Assembly: GCA_050953285.1 (NCBI GenBank)
Contig: JBMNMK010000002.1
Coordinates: forward strand, 868,001-932,000
Source of the DNA: Olsenella_K sp050953285
GTDB lineage: Bacteria > Actinomycetota > Coriobacteriia > Coriobacteriales > Atopobiaceae
Reading direction: 5' to 3'
DNA: 64,000 nt
Under the pieces are notes generated by a model, which ran no database searches, had not been told where the DNA came from, and saw only the letters and a program-made list of their open reading frames with translations. Made by a program: the position numbers and the translations under genes. Below, one piece after another: positions 17,782-26,562 of the stretch; within the stretch, counting starts at the first letter, position 1; each line of letters starts with the position of its first letter.

Positions 17782-17819
17782 AAAAATGCGAACCAGCTCA
17801 TGTTGGGCTGGTTCGCACT
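17782..17819 (-). terminator. Terminator of the tRNA-Asn gene
   Basis: A perfect 11-bp stem (TGCGAACCAGC with its complement) with a 9-nt loop is followed on the minus strand by seven T's, ten bases past the tRNA CCA end. Confidence 0.9.
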
Positions 17820-17828
17820 AGTGAAGTC

Positions 17829-17903
17829 TGGCTCCCCGGGCAGGGTTCGAACCTGCGACAGGCTGATTAACAGTCAGCTGCGCTACCACTGCGCCACCGG
17901 GGA
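17829..17903 (-). tRNA. tRNA-Asn (anticodon GTT), CCA encoded
   Basis: On the minus strand a full cloverleaf can be drawn: acceptor TCCCCGG/CCGGGGA, D arm GCGC with AGTGGTA loop, anticodon arm GCTGA-CTGTTAA-TCAGC with anticodon GTT, and T arm GCAGG-TTCGAAC-CCTGC, followed by G and CCA. All stems pair. It stands alone with its own terminator. Confidence 0.97.
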
Positions 17904-18028
17904 ATAGGTGCTCCGTCTCCGTTGCACAGGTAATGATTATAGAGATGCTTCAAATAGATGCAAGTGTCATTCCCGTTTTTTTGCTCCAAAATGGAGGCCC
18001 TTCACAACTTTGCATATCCCCAGATACG

Positions 18029-18080
18029 ACGCTTCATGGAGAGTTGTGAGAAAGCAGCACGCTTCATGGAGTTTTGTGAC
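18029..18080. repeat. Two 22-bp direct repeats, 30-bp period
   Basis: ACGCTTCATGGAG(AG/TT)TTGTGA occurs at 18029 and 18059; a third partial match (CACAACTT) lies just left at 18003. They sit in the spacer between tRNA-Asn and the lipoprotein pseudogene. Function unknown; they could be protein-binding sites or remnants of a repeat. Confidence 0.5.
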
Positions 18081-18116
18081 AAGGAGGCGATTAAAGATCG
18101 CCGCTCGTCGCCAGCA

Positions 18117-19996
18117 CTATGCCGTCTTGCTTGATCCGCCCGTGGTGCCACGTGAGCTGCTCGATCCACCTTGCGGAGCAGTCCCCATTTCAGAAGGAGC
18201 ACCGCTGGCACCCATGCCGCCCACGTCGCCCGCGCCACCAGCACCGGCACCGCCGGTACCCATGCCGCCCACGTCGCCCGCGCCACCAGCACCGGCACCG
18301 CCGGTACCCATGCCGCCCGCGCCACCCATCTGACCAGATCCGCTGCCGACCCTGCGTTACCGTGTCAGTCACTTCGACACTCGTTTCCTGCGAGCCGCAG
18401 ACCAGTGTGTACTTCTCGCCCACAAGAAGGTCGGGCGTAGAAATTACGACAGAGGAGTACTGTTTGTCGGTGTCAAAGCTTGCAATCACCGCGCCGGAAG
18501 AGTCCTTGAGGCTCACGGTGCCCGTCGTCGCGCTGTCCAGGTAGACCATGACAGAGGCTTGGCTGGAGCTTGAAGAGAAGCTGGTAGCCATGCCAGACGA
18601 ACCCACGGCAATAATTGTTCCGCCGGTGATTGTTGCCTCCTCCCCGGTGTCCAGCGCACCGTTGCCGTCGTTGGTGGGGCCAGCAACATACACGTTGCCC
18701 CCGCTCATGGTGAAGCTGCCGTTGGAATCAATGCCGTCGCCGTCTGCGTCTATGGTGAGATTGCCGCCGGAAATGGTGATCATGGCAGAAGCGTCCGCCT
18801 CCATTCCACCGCCAGGACCCCCCTGCCCAGGCATGCCGCCGCCGTTGGTAGCGCCGGCTGCGGTGTCGCTGGTGTCGGTCGGATGCGCTCGTGCCTGTCG
18901 CGTTGAGTCCGTCGTCGGTTGATGTGACGTTCATGGTTCCGCCGGTGATGCTGATTGTTGCGCCCTCAATCCCCTCGTTTGACATGCGACACATCAATAT
19001 TTGCACCGTTGATGGCAAGATCCCCGTCTGCATGCAGACCATCGTCTCCTGCAGAAAGGCTCAAGCTGCCGCCATCCACCTGCACCACACCAGATGCATC
19101 CAGGGCATCGGACCCCAGCGGTAATGCTGATGGTGCCGTCCTCAACAACGATATTCCCCAGGCTTGTATCCTCGTCATTTGACGCGTGGATGCCGTCGGT
19201 TCCCGCCGTGAGCGACCACGTGCCGCCGCCAAAAGCAATCACGTCGTTGGCCGTAAGCGCATGGTCATACGCATCCACGCTTACAGTGCCAGATACGCAG
19301 GTCAATTCATCCTTAGACACAATGCCATGCCCCGCAGCAGACGTCACGCTCAAAGATCCGTCACCGTTGATGGTCACATCAGAGCGCGAGAAGATCGCGC
19401 CATCCACGGAATCATCTCCATCTGTAGCGAGCGCTCCGGTGGCGCTGATTGAGTTGCTGGTGCCCATCGGCCAGCGTGAGGAAGACCTTATCGCCCGATT
19501 GCACCCACAGGGGCGCAGCCGTCGGTTGCGGTTATGGACGCGCCCCGCAAATACCAGCTGAACCTTGGCATCGTCGGCGGCCGCCACCACAATGCGGCCA
19601 TCTGACAGCGTGCCGGAAATTACGTACGTACCCTCTTCTGTGATGGTGATGACAGAGCCGTCGATTGTGACCGCGGAGCTTGCGGCACCTGTGGAGCTTG
19701 TGGCGCTTGAGCCTTCGTCGGAAAGGGTGATTGTTGTGGCCGTGGATTCGTCGTAGGACGCGTCTAAGTCCTCTTTGCGAGAAAAGATCGGAGGTCTCAA
19801 CCAGATTCACGGCACCTGCCGAGGTGGCGGAGGCCACCGTGGTAGCTGTGGTCTCAGGACCGCTGGCGGCTGTGGCCGTGGTTGTGGCTGTTGCCTGAGA
19901 GCAGCCGACAAGCAAGGTCAGCGCAAGAGCGCAGCTCAGACCTGCCGTAATGGCACTTCTTGCAATGCTTGGAGTCTTTGTCTGCATGAATTTCAT
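18117..19996 (-). pseudogene. Carbohydrate-binding-domain lipoprotein, many frameshifts
   Basis: The coding sequence begins at ATG 19996 with a lipoprotein signal (ALALTLLVGCSQA) after AAAGGA and ends with a Gly-rich tail stopping at 18117. Between lies a beta-helix-like, Gly/Asp-rich protein with repeats such as GATISITGGTMNVTSTDDGL, typical of the carbohydrate-binding domain (DUF4353) proteins that accompany VTC/DUF4956 genes. The reading frame changes at least seven times (about 19786, 19545, 19520, 19440, 19120, 18985, 18870, 18345), so no full product is possible as read. Flanking genes are intact. Either the gene is decaying or this region was read badly. Confidence 0.75.
18211..18330. 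repeat. 48-bp tandem repeat in the lipoprotein tail
   Basis: Two full and one partial copy, starting at 18211, 18259 and 18307, encode GMGTGGAGAGGAGDVG-like Gly/Ala repeats at the C-terminus of the broken lipoprotein. The copies are nearly identical, pointing to recent expansion or slippage. Confidence 0.85.
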
Positions 19997-20062
19997 GGCA
20001 TGTCCTTTCTGGGACGCGGGAAAGATCAAGCGTGGACTGCGCGCGGACCGGGCGCAAAAAGC

Positions 20063-20767
20063 CTAGAGCCCCACGGATTCGTCTTGTGGTGCTTCAAAAA
20101 GTGATACTTCAAGGTTTCCGTTGCGCTCTCGTATAGCGTCAATAAAGCGCTGGTTATACGTGTTATCTGACACGTTGATGCGCCAGGTCATCTTGTAGAG
20201 AGCGCCCATGTTGGTGGTCTTTACTCCCACCAGTTCATGGCGGACACAATAGGTGTCAAGCAGGTCATCAAACAGGCCGTTGTACTCCAAGTCCTCCGGT
20301 ACGACCACCTGAAGCATCTGCGTGTGTGCATGAGACGATCCAAAGCCAAGCTGCTGCAAAAGCAGATACGTGCCGCCAATAACAACGGTCACCAGCGCCG
20401 CAATAGCCAGGTATCCCATGCCGCATATGAGGCCGATGCACATGGCCAAAAACACAAAGGCAATGTCTCTACCGGTGCCGGGTGCAGAGCGGAACCTGAC
20501 CAGAGAAAACGCACCAGCAACGGCCACGCCAGCGCCCACATTGCCATTCACCATCATGATTACTACGCACACAACCGCAGGTAAAATGGCAAGCGCCAAA
20601 ACAAAACTGGTACTGTACCTGTTCTTGTACATAAATAACAGCGCCAAACAAAGGCCTAGGACCAGCGCTACTACAACGCAGATGATGAGCGAAATCAGAG
20701 AGATTTCTCCGGTTTGCGTTGCTGTCGTTGTGGCGGTGGTTGCCGCACCAAGAATGCTGCCTAACAT
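20063..20767 (-). CDS. DUF4956 membrane protein
   Basis: A 234-residue protein with about four N-terminal membrane segments, the family pattern VAGAFSLVRFRSAPGTGRD, and a soluble C-terminal domain (about 145-234) resembling the VTC/MgtC-like ACT fold. DUF4956 proteins occur next to VTC-domain polyphosphate-polymerase-like proteins and carbohydrate-binding or CotH-like surface proteins; their role is unknown. Here it sits between the two. The ATG at 20767 has GAGGAATT upstream. Intact. Confidence 0.88.
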   Translation of the reverse strand: MLGSILGAATTATTTATQTGEISLISLIICVVVALVLGLCLALLFMYKNRYSTSFVLALAILPAVVCVVIMMVNGNVGAGVAVAGAFSLVRFRSAPGTGRDIAFVFLAMCIGLICGMGYLAIAALVTVVIGGTYLLLQQLGFGSSHAHTQMLQVVVPEDLEYNGLFDDLLDTYCVRHELVGVKTTNMGALYKMTWRINVSDNTYNQRFIDAIRERNGNLEVSLFEAPQDESVGL

Positions 20768-20799
20768 GTCAATTCCTCGTTTCTTGTGGGGGGTTGTGA

Positions 20800-21573
20800 T
20801 TAACGTTCCTCGAGCGCAAAGGGCACCAGCGCCTGCGGGAGCGGCTCAGCTGCACAGACAGCCGCATCGCCGGAGCCAAGAGCACCTTCTAGGAGCAGGT
20901 GCTTGTAGGCCATGCCATACTTGGAAAAACTTGCCTTGTAGACTTTATTCTCGGCAAGCCATGTGGTGAGCCAGAGCGGCAGCGCGCCTAAGCACTTGAC
21001 TTCAAGCAGGCTGTAGCCCTCGCTCATGAGCGGCGCGCCAAAAGTTGGCACGTCCAAGGCAAGTGCGCGCGTGCGGTAGCGTACGTTGTGGTCAAATGTC
21101 ATGCGAAACTCATGGTTGCGCGCGTCAAAGTACGCCTCGCGCTCGTAGCAAACGAGCATGGCAGGCACAAGCGGCTGGTAGCGCTGGGCGGCAAATGCAA
21201 TTTCTCGCTCAATCTGCGTGGCAGGCGCGGCGGTCATGGCCACCAGCGCACGCGCGCGGCTCAAGCTCACCACGCATCGCCTTTTGTAAACCACGCCCGA
21301 AAACTTCTTCTTGAGCTCTAAGAACACCTCGTCGTCGGCCGATGCCGCCACGTAACTCCTGATGCGCAGCTTCTCCTTGTAGCGCGGCGACTCAATGGAG
21401 CGGCGCGCCAAAAGCCAGCTCGGCGTATCAAGATAGAGCGATCTCGTGGTGGAAGGGCCCCACTCGTCGGGAACCATATGCTCGCGCCACATGCTGCGCT
21501 CAAGGCTTTTGCGCTGCTGTTGCGTCAGCAAGAATTTGATTTCATACCGCTTAAAAATCATCTGTCGGGCCAT
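20800..21573 (-). CDS. VTC-domain (polyphosphate polymerase-like) protein
   Basis: A 257-residue VTC-domain protein. The family pattern starts RYEIKFLLTQQQRKSLERS, then TTRSLYLDTPSW, basic KLRIRSY, an ELKKKFSGVVYKRR strand and LLEVKCLGALPLWL near the end. Yeast Vtc4 makes polyphosphate in such a tunnel domain; in bacteria the product is unproved for this subgroup. The start ATG at 21573 has AAAGGAG; the longer frame to 21600 is rejected. It is followed by DUF4956 and the lipoprotein and preceded by a two-component system. Confidence 0.88.
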   Translation of the reverse strand: MARQMIFKRYEIKFLLTQQQRKSLERSMWREHMVPDEWGPSTTRSLYLDTPSWLLARRSIESPRYKEKLRIRSYVAASADDEVFLELKKKFSGVVYKRRCVVSLSRARALVAMTAAPATQIEREIAFAAQRYQPLVPAMLVCYEREAYFDARNHEFRMTFDHNVRYRTRALALDVPTFGAPLMSEGYSLLEVKCLGALPLWLTTWLAENKVYKASFSKYGMAYKHLLLEGALGSGDAAVCAAEPLPQALVPFALEER

Positions 21574-21689
21574 TGCGTGCTCCTTTCCAAAGGCTGGCAA
21601 AGACTTTACAAATCAGTCCTAAAGCGAACCTAAGGAAGGAGTTTCCGCGCGGCGCCGGCAAGCTACGCGCAAGCCGCAGGCAAGTTGTT

Positions 21690-21703
21690 GGGCGAGAAGA
21701 ACC
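21690..21703 (+). repeat. Single exact copy of the dispersed motif
   Basis: GGGCGAGAAGAACC stands in the 135-base GC-rich spacer between the histidine kinase 3' end and the VTC gene. There is no inverted partner nearby. Confidence 0.7.
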
Positions 21704-21708
21704 TGCAG

Positions 21709-23004
21709 CTAAAGCGTCAGCGTGATCGTGAGCACGCCGTCTGACACGTGTGCATCTACTGTGCCGCCATGGGCCTCTGCAATGGAGCGCACCACCGCCA
21801 AACCTATGCCGTGACCCTGCCGAGCCCCCTCTTCATCGGTGCTTGTGCGCGAGGCATCTGCCCTATAGAAGCGCTCAAAAAGCTCGGGATGTGCACCTTC
21901 ACCCAATTGGGGCGCATCATTTGCCACCTGGATCTTGACGCGAGCGTGCGACGCCGCTGCACGCGCAAGCGTGACGGTGGTGTGTGCGGGCGCATAGGTA
22001 AGGGCGTTGTCCATCAAAAGTGACAGCGCCTGGTAGAGCAGCGCGGGATCGGCTTCTACCTGGAGGTTTTTCTCGCCCAGAAGCTCTATAGCAAGATCTG
22101 CGGCGCGCGCCTTGGGAGAAAAATCCAGCGCGATGCCGCCCAAAAGCTCGTCTACATTGCACGTATCCAAACTCAGCGCGGCGTCACCCTCGTCCATGCG
22201 GGACAGCATGACCAACTTGCTTACCAGATCGCTCATCCTATCCACCTGCTCATGAATGGCGTGCGTCCACTCGCTTGAGCCAGACTCAATCTCTATGACG
22301 TCCACCGAAGAACCTATGACAGAAAGCGGCGTCTTGAGGTCGTGAGAGGCGTCGGTAATGAAGCGGCGCTGACGCATGTAGGCGTCCTCAACGGGGGCTA
22401 CCGCGCGACGCGACAGCACGACGACCAGCAAAAACACGGCAAGCCACGCCACGAGCGCCACAACTATGCCCGCCAGCATAAGGGATCTAAAACTGGCAAG
22501 GTCTCGGTTGCAGTCCAAGAATGCGGCAAGATAAGTGCCATCTTGCTGCTCCGTGACACTGTAGCGATAAACACCTTTAAATCCGCTGGTAGATGTAGGT
22601 GTTGTGCCTACGACCTCCTGCGCAAGGGCTTGAGCCTCATCGTCGGTGAGTGAAACCACGCGGTCTGTGTCAGAAGAGATCACCTGACCATCCGCCGTGA
22701 GCGTCACCGAAAAAAAGCGCATCTCATACGGTGTTTCTGCCGAGAAACCCATGCTCTGGGGAGCCGGCCCACCGCCTTCGCGCGCGGGCGGTCGCTTTGA
22801 GTCCTGCACCAGCGCATCAAAGCCGCCGCCTGATTGCGCAATGGCCTCAAGTTGAGTGTCTGCGCGTGATACTAGGTTGTGGTAGCTCACCAGATCCAGC
22901 GCAGCAACAATGGCGGCCAGCACACAGGCCACGGCCACCATCGCCGACATGACAAATTTCTTTCTGAGCGAGCGGACAAGGTCATGGCTCTTGCGGCGCC
23001 TCAT
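21709..23004 (-). CDS. Sensor histidine kinase
   Basis: A 431-residue membrane kinase. A first membrane segment (about 18-40), an extracytoplasmic domain of about 125 residues, a second segment near 175-200, then the phosphoacceptor box DASHDLKTPLSVIGSS, N-box LLMDNALTYAP and G-box GIGLAVVRSIAEAHGG. It overlaps the response regulator by 4 nt (ATGA). The signal is unknown; the position between the glycosidase/GtrA genes and the VTC cluster suggests it controls envelope functions. Confidence 0.92.
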   Translation of the reverse strand: MRRRKSHDLVRSLRKKFVMSAMVAVACVLAAIVAALDLVSYHNLVSRADTQLEAIAQSGGGFDALVQDSKRPPAREGGGPAPQSMGFSAETPYEMRFFSVTLTADGQVISSDTDRVVSLTDDEAQALAQEVVGTTPTSTSGFKGVYRYSVTEQQDGTYLAAFLDCNRDLASFRSLMLAGIVVALVAWLAVFLLVVVLSRRAVAPVEDAYMRQRRFITDASHDLKTPLSVIGSSVDVIEIESGSSEWTHAIHEQVDRMSDLVSKLVMLSRMDEGDAALSLDTCNVDELLGGIALDFSPKARAADLAIELLGEKNLQVEADPALLYQALSLLMDNALTYAPAHTTVTLARAAASHARVKIQVANDAPQLGEGAHPELFERFYRADASRTSTDEEGARQGHGIGLAVVRSIAEAHGGTVDAHVSDGVLTITLTL

Positions 23005-23720
23005 GAGACATCACCCGCGGGGTTTGTCGCGTTGCCTGACGCGCCATCCACGCCGTCCACCAAGGTATAGCCCACGCCACGGATGGCATCAATCCTCACC
23101 GCGGACTCAAGCTGCGCCAGTTTCTTGCGAAGCGTAGAGATGTTCACCCACACGACGCTCTGTTCCACGTCGCTTTCCATACCCCATACGCTGCGCATGA
23201 ACTGATCGACCGAGATCCGCTTGGCCGGGTGGCGCATCAAAACTTCCATCATTTCTCGCTCACGCGCGGTCAGATCCACGCGCTTATCGCCACGTGAAAG
23301 CGTACTGGCCTCAAGGTCGAGCGTCACGTCGCCAAAGCTAATCTCCCCTGCCGTCGCCAAGACATCCACCCGCGTCAGCGCACGCAGGCGCGCCAGGAGC
23401 TCGGCCGCGGCAAACGGCTTGGTCAAGTAGTCATTGGCGCCCGAATCAAGCCCCTCCACACGGTCTCTAACCTCGGACTTTGCCGTAAGCATGATCACCG
23501 GCACCGCATTGTGCTCATCGCGCAGACGCTTGAGCACCGTCAAACCATCCACCTTGGGCATCATGATGTCGAGCACCACCACGTCGTAGTGGTTGTTGAA
23601 CGCAAAATAGAGCGCCTCTTCCCCATCCGGAGCAGCATCGACGGTATAGCCAGCATGCTCTAAAATGGCCACCAGCGCACGCCTCAGCCCCGTCTCATCT
23701 TCTGCGAGCAACACCCTCAT
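23001..23720 (-). CDS. OmpR/PhoB-family response regulator
   Basis: A 239-residue regulator with an N-terminal receiver (acidic pair DE near residues 7-8, phosphoacceptor in VVVLDIMMP, conserved KPFAAAELLARL) and a C-terminal winged helix (LTAREREMMEVLMRHPAKRIS ... VWVNISTLRKKL). It probably binds direct repeats upstream of its targets, which I could not locate. Partner of the kinase that overlaps its 3' end. Confidence 0.93.
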   Translation of the reverse strand: MRVLLAEDETGLRRALVAILEHAGYTVDAAPDGEEALYFAFNNHYDVVVLDIMMPKVDGLTVLKRLRDEHNAVPVIMLTAKSEVRDRVEGLDSGANDYLTKPFAAAELLARLRALTRVDVLATAGEISFGDVTLDLEASTLSRGDKRVDLTAREREMMEVLMRHPAKRISVDQFMRSVWGMESDVEQSVVWVNISTLRKKLAQLESAVRIDAIRGVGYTLVDGVDGASGNATNPAGDVS

Positions 23721-23728
23721 GAGATCCC

Positions 23729-24208
23729 CTATTCCACGTCCACACCCGATTTGGCGTTTCGCACTTCACGTATACACAACATAGCAGCAATTACGCTCAA
23801 GCAGATGCAGGTGAGAAAAAACACGCCCAGAAGCTCACTGGTGGCCTCCGCCATGGCAAGGATTGCCGCCGCCTCTAGGTATTCGCACCAGCCCACGCAG
23901 GCAACGACCCCTGCAACCACACAGCTCTGGCCAGGCGCGTATCTGCCAGCTTTCTGCCAGATTGTGGCAAGGCAAGCGCCAGCGGCCGCCACAAAAGGTG
24001 CAAGCACCATCAAAGGCGAGAAGAGCCCGTGCGCCCGGCTGAGATACAGGACGCCAAACGCTGCCAGCACTGCCGCAAAGATGGCAAGGCCGCGAGCTGA
24101 GGGGTTTATCGCCCCGCCGTGCTGCGTGCTGTGTGTGCTACGTGCGCCGTGTGGCGTGGTGCACGTGCTGCTGGTGCTCCATGGTGCGTAGTTATGCAAA
24201 GTAGACAA
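23729..24208 (-). CDS. Small membrane protein of unknown function
   Basis: A predicted 159-residue protein with four membrane segments after a Ser/Thr/His-rich N-terminus of about 35 residues. I do not recognise the family. The only start that keeps the frame open is TTG at 24208, which overlaps the glycosidase stop by 17 nt; no good ribosome site is visible, so the N-terminus is uncertain. The Thr/His/Arg-rich start resembles the tandem H/A/T/R repeats in the preceding gene. It lies in the same unit as the two-component system. Confidence 0.6.
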   Translation of the reverse strand: MSTLHNYAPWSTSSTCTTPHGARSTHSTQHGGAINPSARGLAIFAAVLAAFGVLYLSRAHGLFSPLMVLAPFVAAAGACLATIWQKAGRYAPGQSCVVAGVVACVGWCEYLEAAAILAMAEATSELLGVFFLTCICLSVIAAMLCIREVRNAKSGVDVE

Positions 24209-25235
24209 TATCGCTCACGCTCCTTTCCCCCGAGCTGTTGCCGTCTGTGGGATTGTTGATAATGTTGCCGTTGAACCAAAGGGTTGAGGAGCCACCGCCA
24301 TCGAGGTTATACGCAAAGGTAGACCCCAGTTCCTGGTGGATCTGTGCCAGCTGATACAGGCTGAGACCTGCGCTTTCATCCGTTCTTCCGTCGGATACCA
24401 CCACGTTGTAATGCAGCGGCTCAACCATTCCTATTGAGGTACGCGGATTGGAACTCTTTGACTGTGAGACCTCCTGGCTGGTACTCACGGCCACCTGAGA
24501 ATCTGACACCAGAACGGGACCAAACGAAAGCACCTGCCAGGCGCCCTCATCAAGCAGCTCCTGCGCGGTCGTATCCGCGTCTGACGCGGCGTAGAGCGAC
24601 CCGTCAGCACCCACCACTAAGACATCTGTATCCGCTGGTGTCGTGCGGTATAAAATACCATTTCTGATGACATATCCCGTGGTGCGCCAGCCGTAATAAT
24701 CGCCATTGATAGCCAGGATTGCACCGGATTCTTCTGCCATAGCAGAAGTTGTCTCTTTGATATTTTTGCCATATGTTCCCTGTGCAAGCGCGCATTTGAG
24801 CTGCTCAGGCGATGAGATTTGAATGTCAGCCACATAGTATGTGGTATCGTGCGCACGCGCCTCTTCAATTGAAATCTGTATATGGTCTGAGATGTAGCTT
24901 GTCGCGGTGATGCTGGCCGCCTCTGTGCTTGTCGCATCTGCTGAAGACGACATTTGTCCTGTTAGCGACGTATTTGAGGACGTGATGAGCCGGGAGGTGT
25001 CCTGGGCAGTAGCGCTCTTGTCAGCCCGCGGAATGAGAAATGCCTCCATGAGCGTTAAGCTCGTCAGTGCCGTGGTGCCAAAGACGCCTGCCGCGCCCGC
25101 TATGAATGTACGCCTGCTCATGGTAGCACGGGTGCTGTGCGCTCCGTGGGTGCTGTGCGCGCCGTGGGTGCTGTGCGCTCCGCGTACGCCATGTGCATGC
25201 GTGCGGGAATAAGATTCCTGAGGTGAGGTGCTCAT
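24192..25235 (-). CDS. Phosphodiester glycosidase (NAGPA-domain) exported protein
   Basis: A 347-residue exported protein. After a low-complexity N-terminus made of GAHSTH repeats comes an Arg-containing signal (MSRRTFIAGAAGVFG), possibly Tat-type, then the NAGPA domain with ILAINGDYYGWRTTGYVIRN and near the end YNLDGGGSSTLWFNG, both family signatures. The domain is known from the enzyme that uncovers mannose-6-phosphate and from bacterial enzymes on exopolysaccharide phosphodiesters. Start ATG 25235 overlaps the upstream stop (ATGA) and has AAGGAG; a GTG at 25244 is possible. It may trim a surface glycan. Confidence 0.88.
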   Translation of the reverse strand: MSTSPQESYSRTHAHGVRGAHSTHGAHSTHGAHSTRATMSRRTFIAGAAGVFGTTALTSLTLMEAFLIPRADKSATAQDTSRLITSSNTSLTGQMSSSADATSTEAASITATSYISDHIQISIEEARAHDTTYYVADIQISSPEQLKCALAQGTYGKNIKETTSAMAEESGAILAINGDYYGWRTTGYVIRNGILYRTTPADTDVLVVGADGSLYAASDADTTAQELLDEGAWQVLSFGPVLVSDSQVAVSTSQEVSQSKSSNPRTSIGMVEPLHYNVVVSDGRTDESAGLSLYQLAQIHQELGSTFAYNLDGGGSSTLWFNGNIINNPTDGNSSGERSVSDIVYFA

Positions 25236-26404
25236 ACTTGACACGCTCCTTCCTTCTTGCCGGATGTCTGACCAGCAGAAATCTGACGTGAGAGCTGACG
25301 TGATATCTGATGCGGCTTAGGTGTGGCAAAGACCCACCTTCTTTGCACGTAGTAACTCAAGACAAAAAGTGAACTATCCACCAACATTTTTGCTGGCAAA
25401 GCCGGAAGAGCCACCATTATGAGACCTGCCGTGGCAGCGCCGCTGGCAAGCATCTGGCACAAGAAAAGGGCGCCGTACTTGAGCAGTTGGATAGCAGTTG
25501 CGTGAGAGTGAGCAGAACCCGCTGTTCTTCTCGCCCGGTGCGCATGCGGAGCTAGCTCTGTGCTGAAGCTCCATGTCCTGTTGAGGAAGAAGTTGAAGAG
25601 GCCGGAGACCACGCGCGCGCCTACGGTTGCAAGAAGCGCAGTTCGGCCCACTTGCGCTGTATCTAGGGCGCTAAAGAGCAGCCAGAACAGCGCAAGATCG
25701 AGCGCCGCCGACAAGAGCGATGCGCCGGTGAATCGCACAAAGCTGCGATAGATCTGATACGAATCCCTAATGGGGTGAAAATGCGAGCCCGCGTTGTGGT
25801 CAAAGTAGCGCGTCTCGATTGGTACCTGCGTAAATGTCACGCCTTGCCGCGCACATGCCACCAGAAAGTTCATCTCATACTCATAGCGCTCGCCGGCAGT
25901 GGCCTCTGCCAGAGAAAAGAGCGAGGCCGGCACACACCTGAGGCCGGTCTGCGTATCCGTGCAGGTAATACCCGTCTGGAGTTTGAAAAAGAGCGTGGAG
26001 AAGCGCGCGCCCAGCTTGCTTCTTGCTGGCACCTTGCTGCCGCAAAGATTGCGCACGCCCAAGATGAGCTGCTGCGGAGCCAGCTGAGATGTACGCGCAA
26101 GCTTCACGGCATCACGCGCACTGTGCTGCCCATCTGCATCGCACGTAACAAATCCGGGAGCGTCCGGCCAGAGCGATCTCATCTCTTGGATGCCCGTCTT
26201 GATGGCCGCGCCTTTACCCTTGTTCTGCTGGTGGCGCACGACACGCACGCCCATGCGCTCAAGCGCGGCAAACACGTCCGCCCCGCCGTGCGACCCATCA
26301 TCCACAACCACGATGCGCTCAAGACCGCAGGCCCGAAGATCCTCAACCAAGCCTCTGAGCTGCGATGTTGGCTCAAGCGCAGGAATAATCACGGTGTAAT
26401 TCAT
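25232..26404 (-). CDS. Fused DPM1-like glycosyltransferase and GtrA flippase-like protein
   Basis: The N-terminal ~225 residues are a GT2 of the polyprenyl-phosphate sugar synthase type (VIIPALEPTSQLRGLVEDL, VVDDGSHGG, CDADGQHS, then DTQTGLRCVP). The C-terminal ~150 residues are a GtrA-like domain with four membrane segments (FNFFLNRTWSFST). Such proteins load a sugar on a lipid carrier and help flip it. A loop of the GtrA part holds an H/A/R-rich stretch that contains an exact copy of the dispersed motif (25524-25536), read in a frame giving ARRT. The gene opens the unit that continues into the phosphodiester glycosidase. Confidence 0.88.
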   Translation of the reverse strand: MNYTVIIPALEPTSQLRGLVEDLRACGLERIVVVDDGSHGGADVFAALERMGVRVVRHQQNKGKGAAIKTGIQEMRSLWPDAPGFVTCDADGQHSARDAVKLARTSQLAPQQLILGVRNLCGSKVPARSKLGARFSTLFFKLQTGITCTDTQTGLRCVPASLFSLAEATAGERYEYEMNFLVACARQGVTFTQVPIETRYFDHNAGSHFHPIRDSYQIYRSFVRFTGASLLSAALDLALFWLLFSALDTAQVGRTALLATVGARVVSGLFNFFLNRTWSFSTELAPHAHRARRTAGSAHSHATAIQLLKYGALFLCQMLASGAATAGLIMVALPALPAKMLVDSSLFVLSYYVQRRWVFATPKPHQISRQLSRQISAGQTSGKKEGACQV

Positions 26405-26459
26405 AAGGTGCCCCCTCTGCGGCCGTAGCGCTTATGCGCTGAGCCTACTGTAGGGGGCA
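26405..26459 (-). promoter_or_regulatory. Leader hairpin sequestering the ribosome site of the GT-GtrA gene
   Basis: On the minus strand TGCCCCCT pairs with AGGGGGCA, which holds the Shine-Dalgarno six bases before the ATG; an inner stem AGCGC-TTAT-GCGCT stacks inside. The layout matches the leader hairpin of comEA. Control of translation is inference. Confidence 0.5.
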
Positions 26460-26562
26460 AGCCTAAATTGAGCCTATATTGCTACACGCACGCCGCGCTA
26501 CGCCCGCGCACGCCGCGCGCACATGCCGCACCCGCGCAATACGCACGCGACACACTCCACAG

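Noticed and set aside
18211..18330. 48-bp repeats as a CRISPR array
   Set aside because: Repeats are contiguous, in frame, and encode a Gly-rich protein tail; there are no unique spacers.
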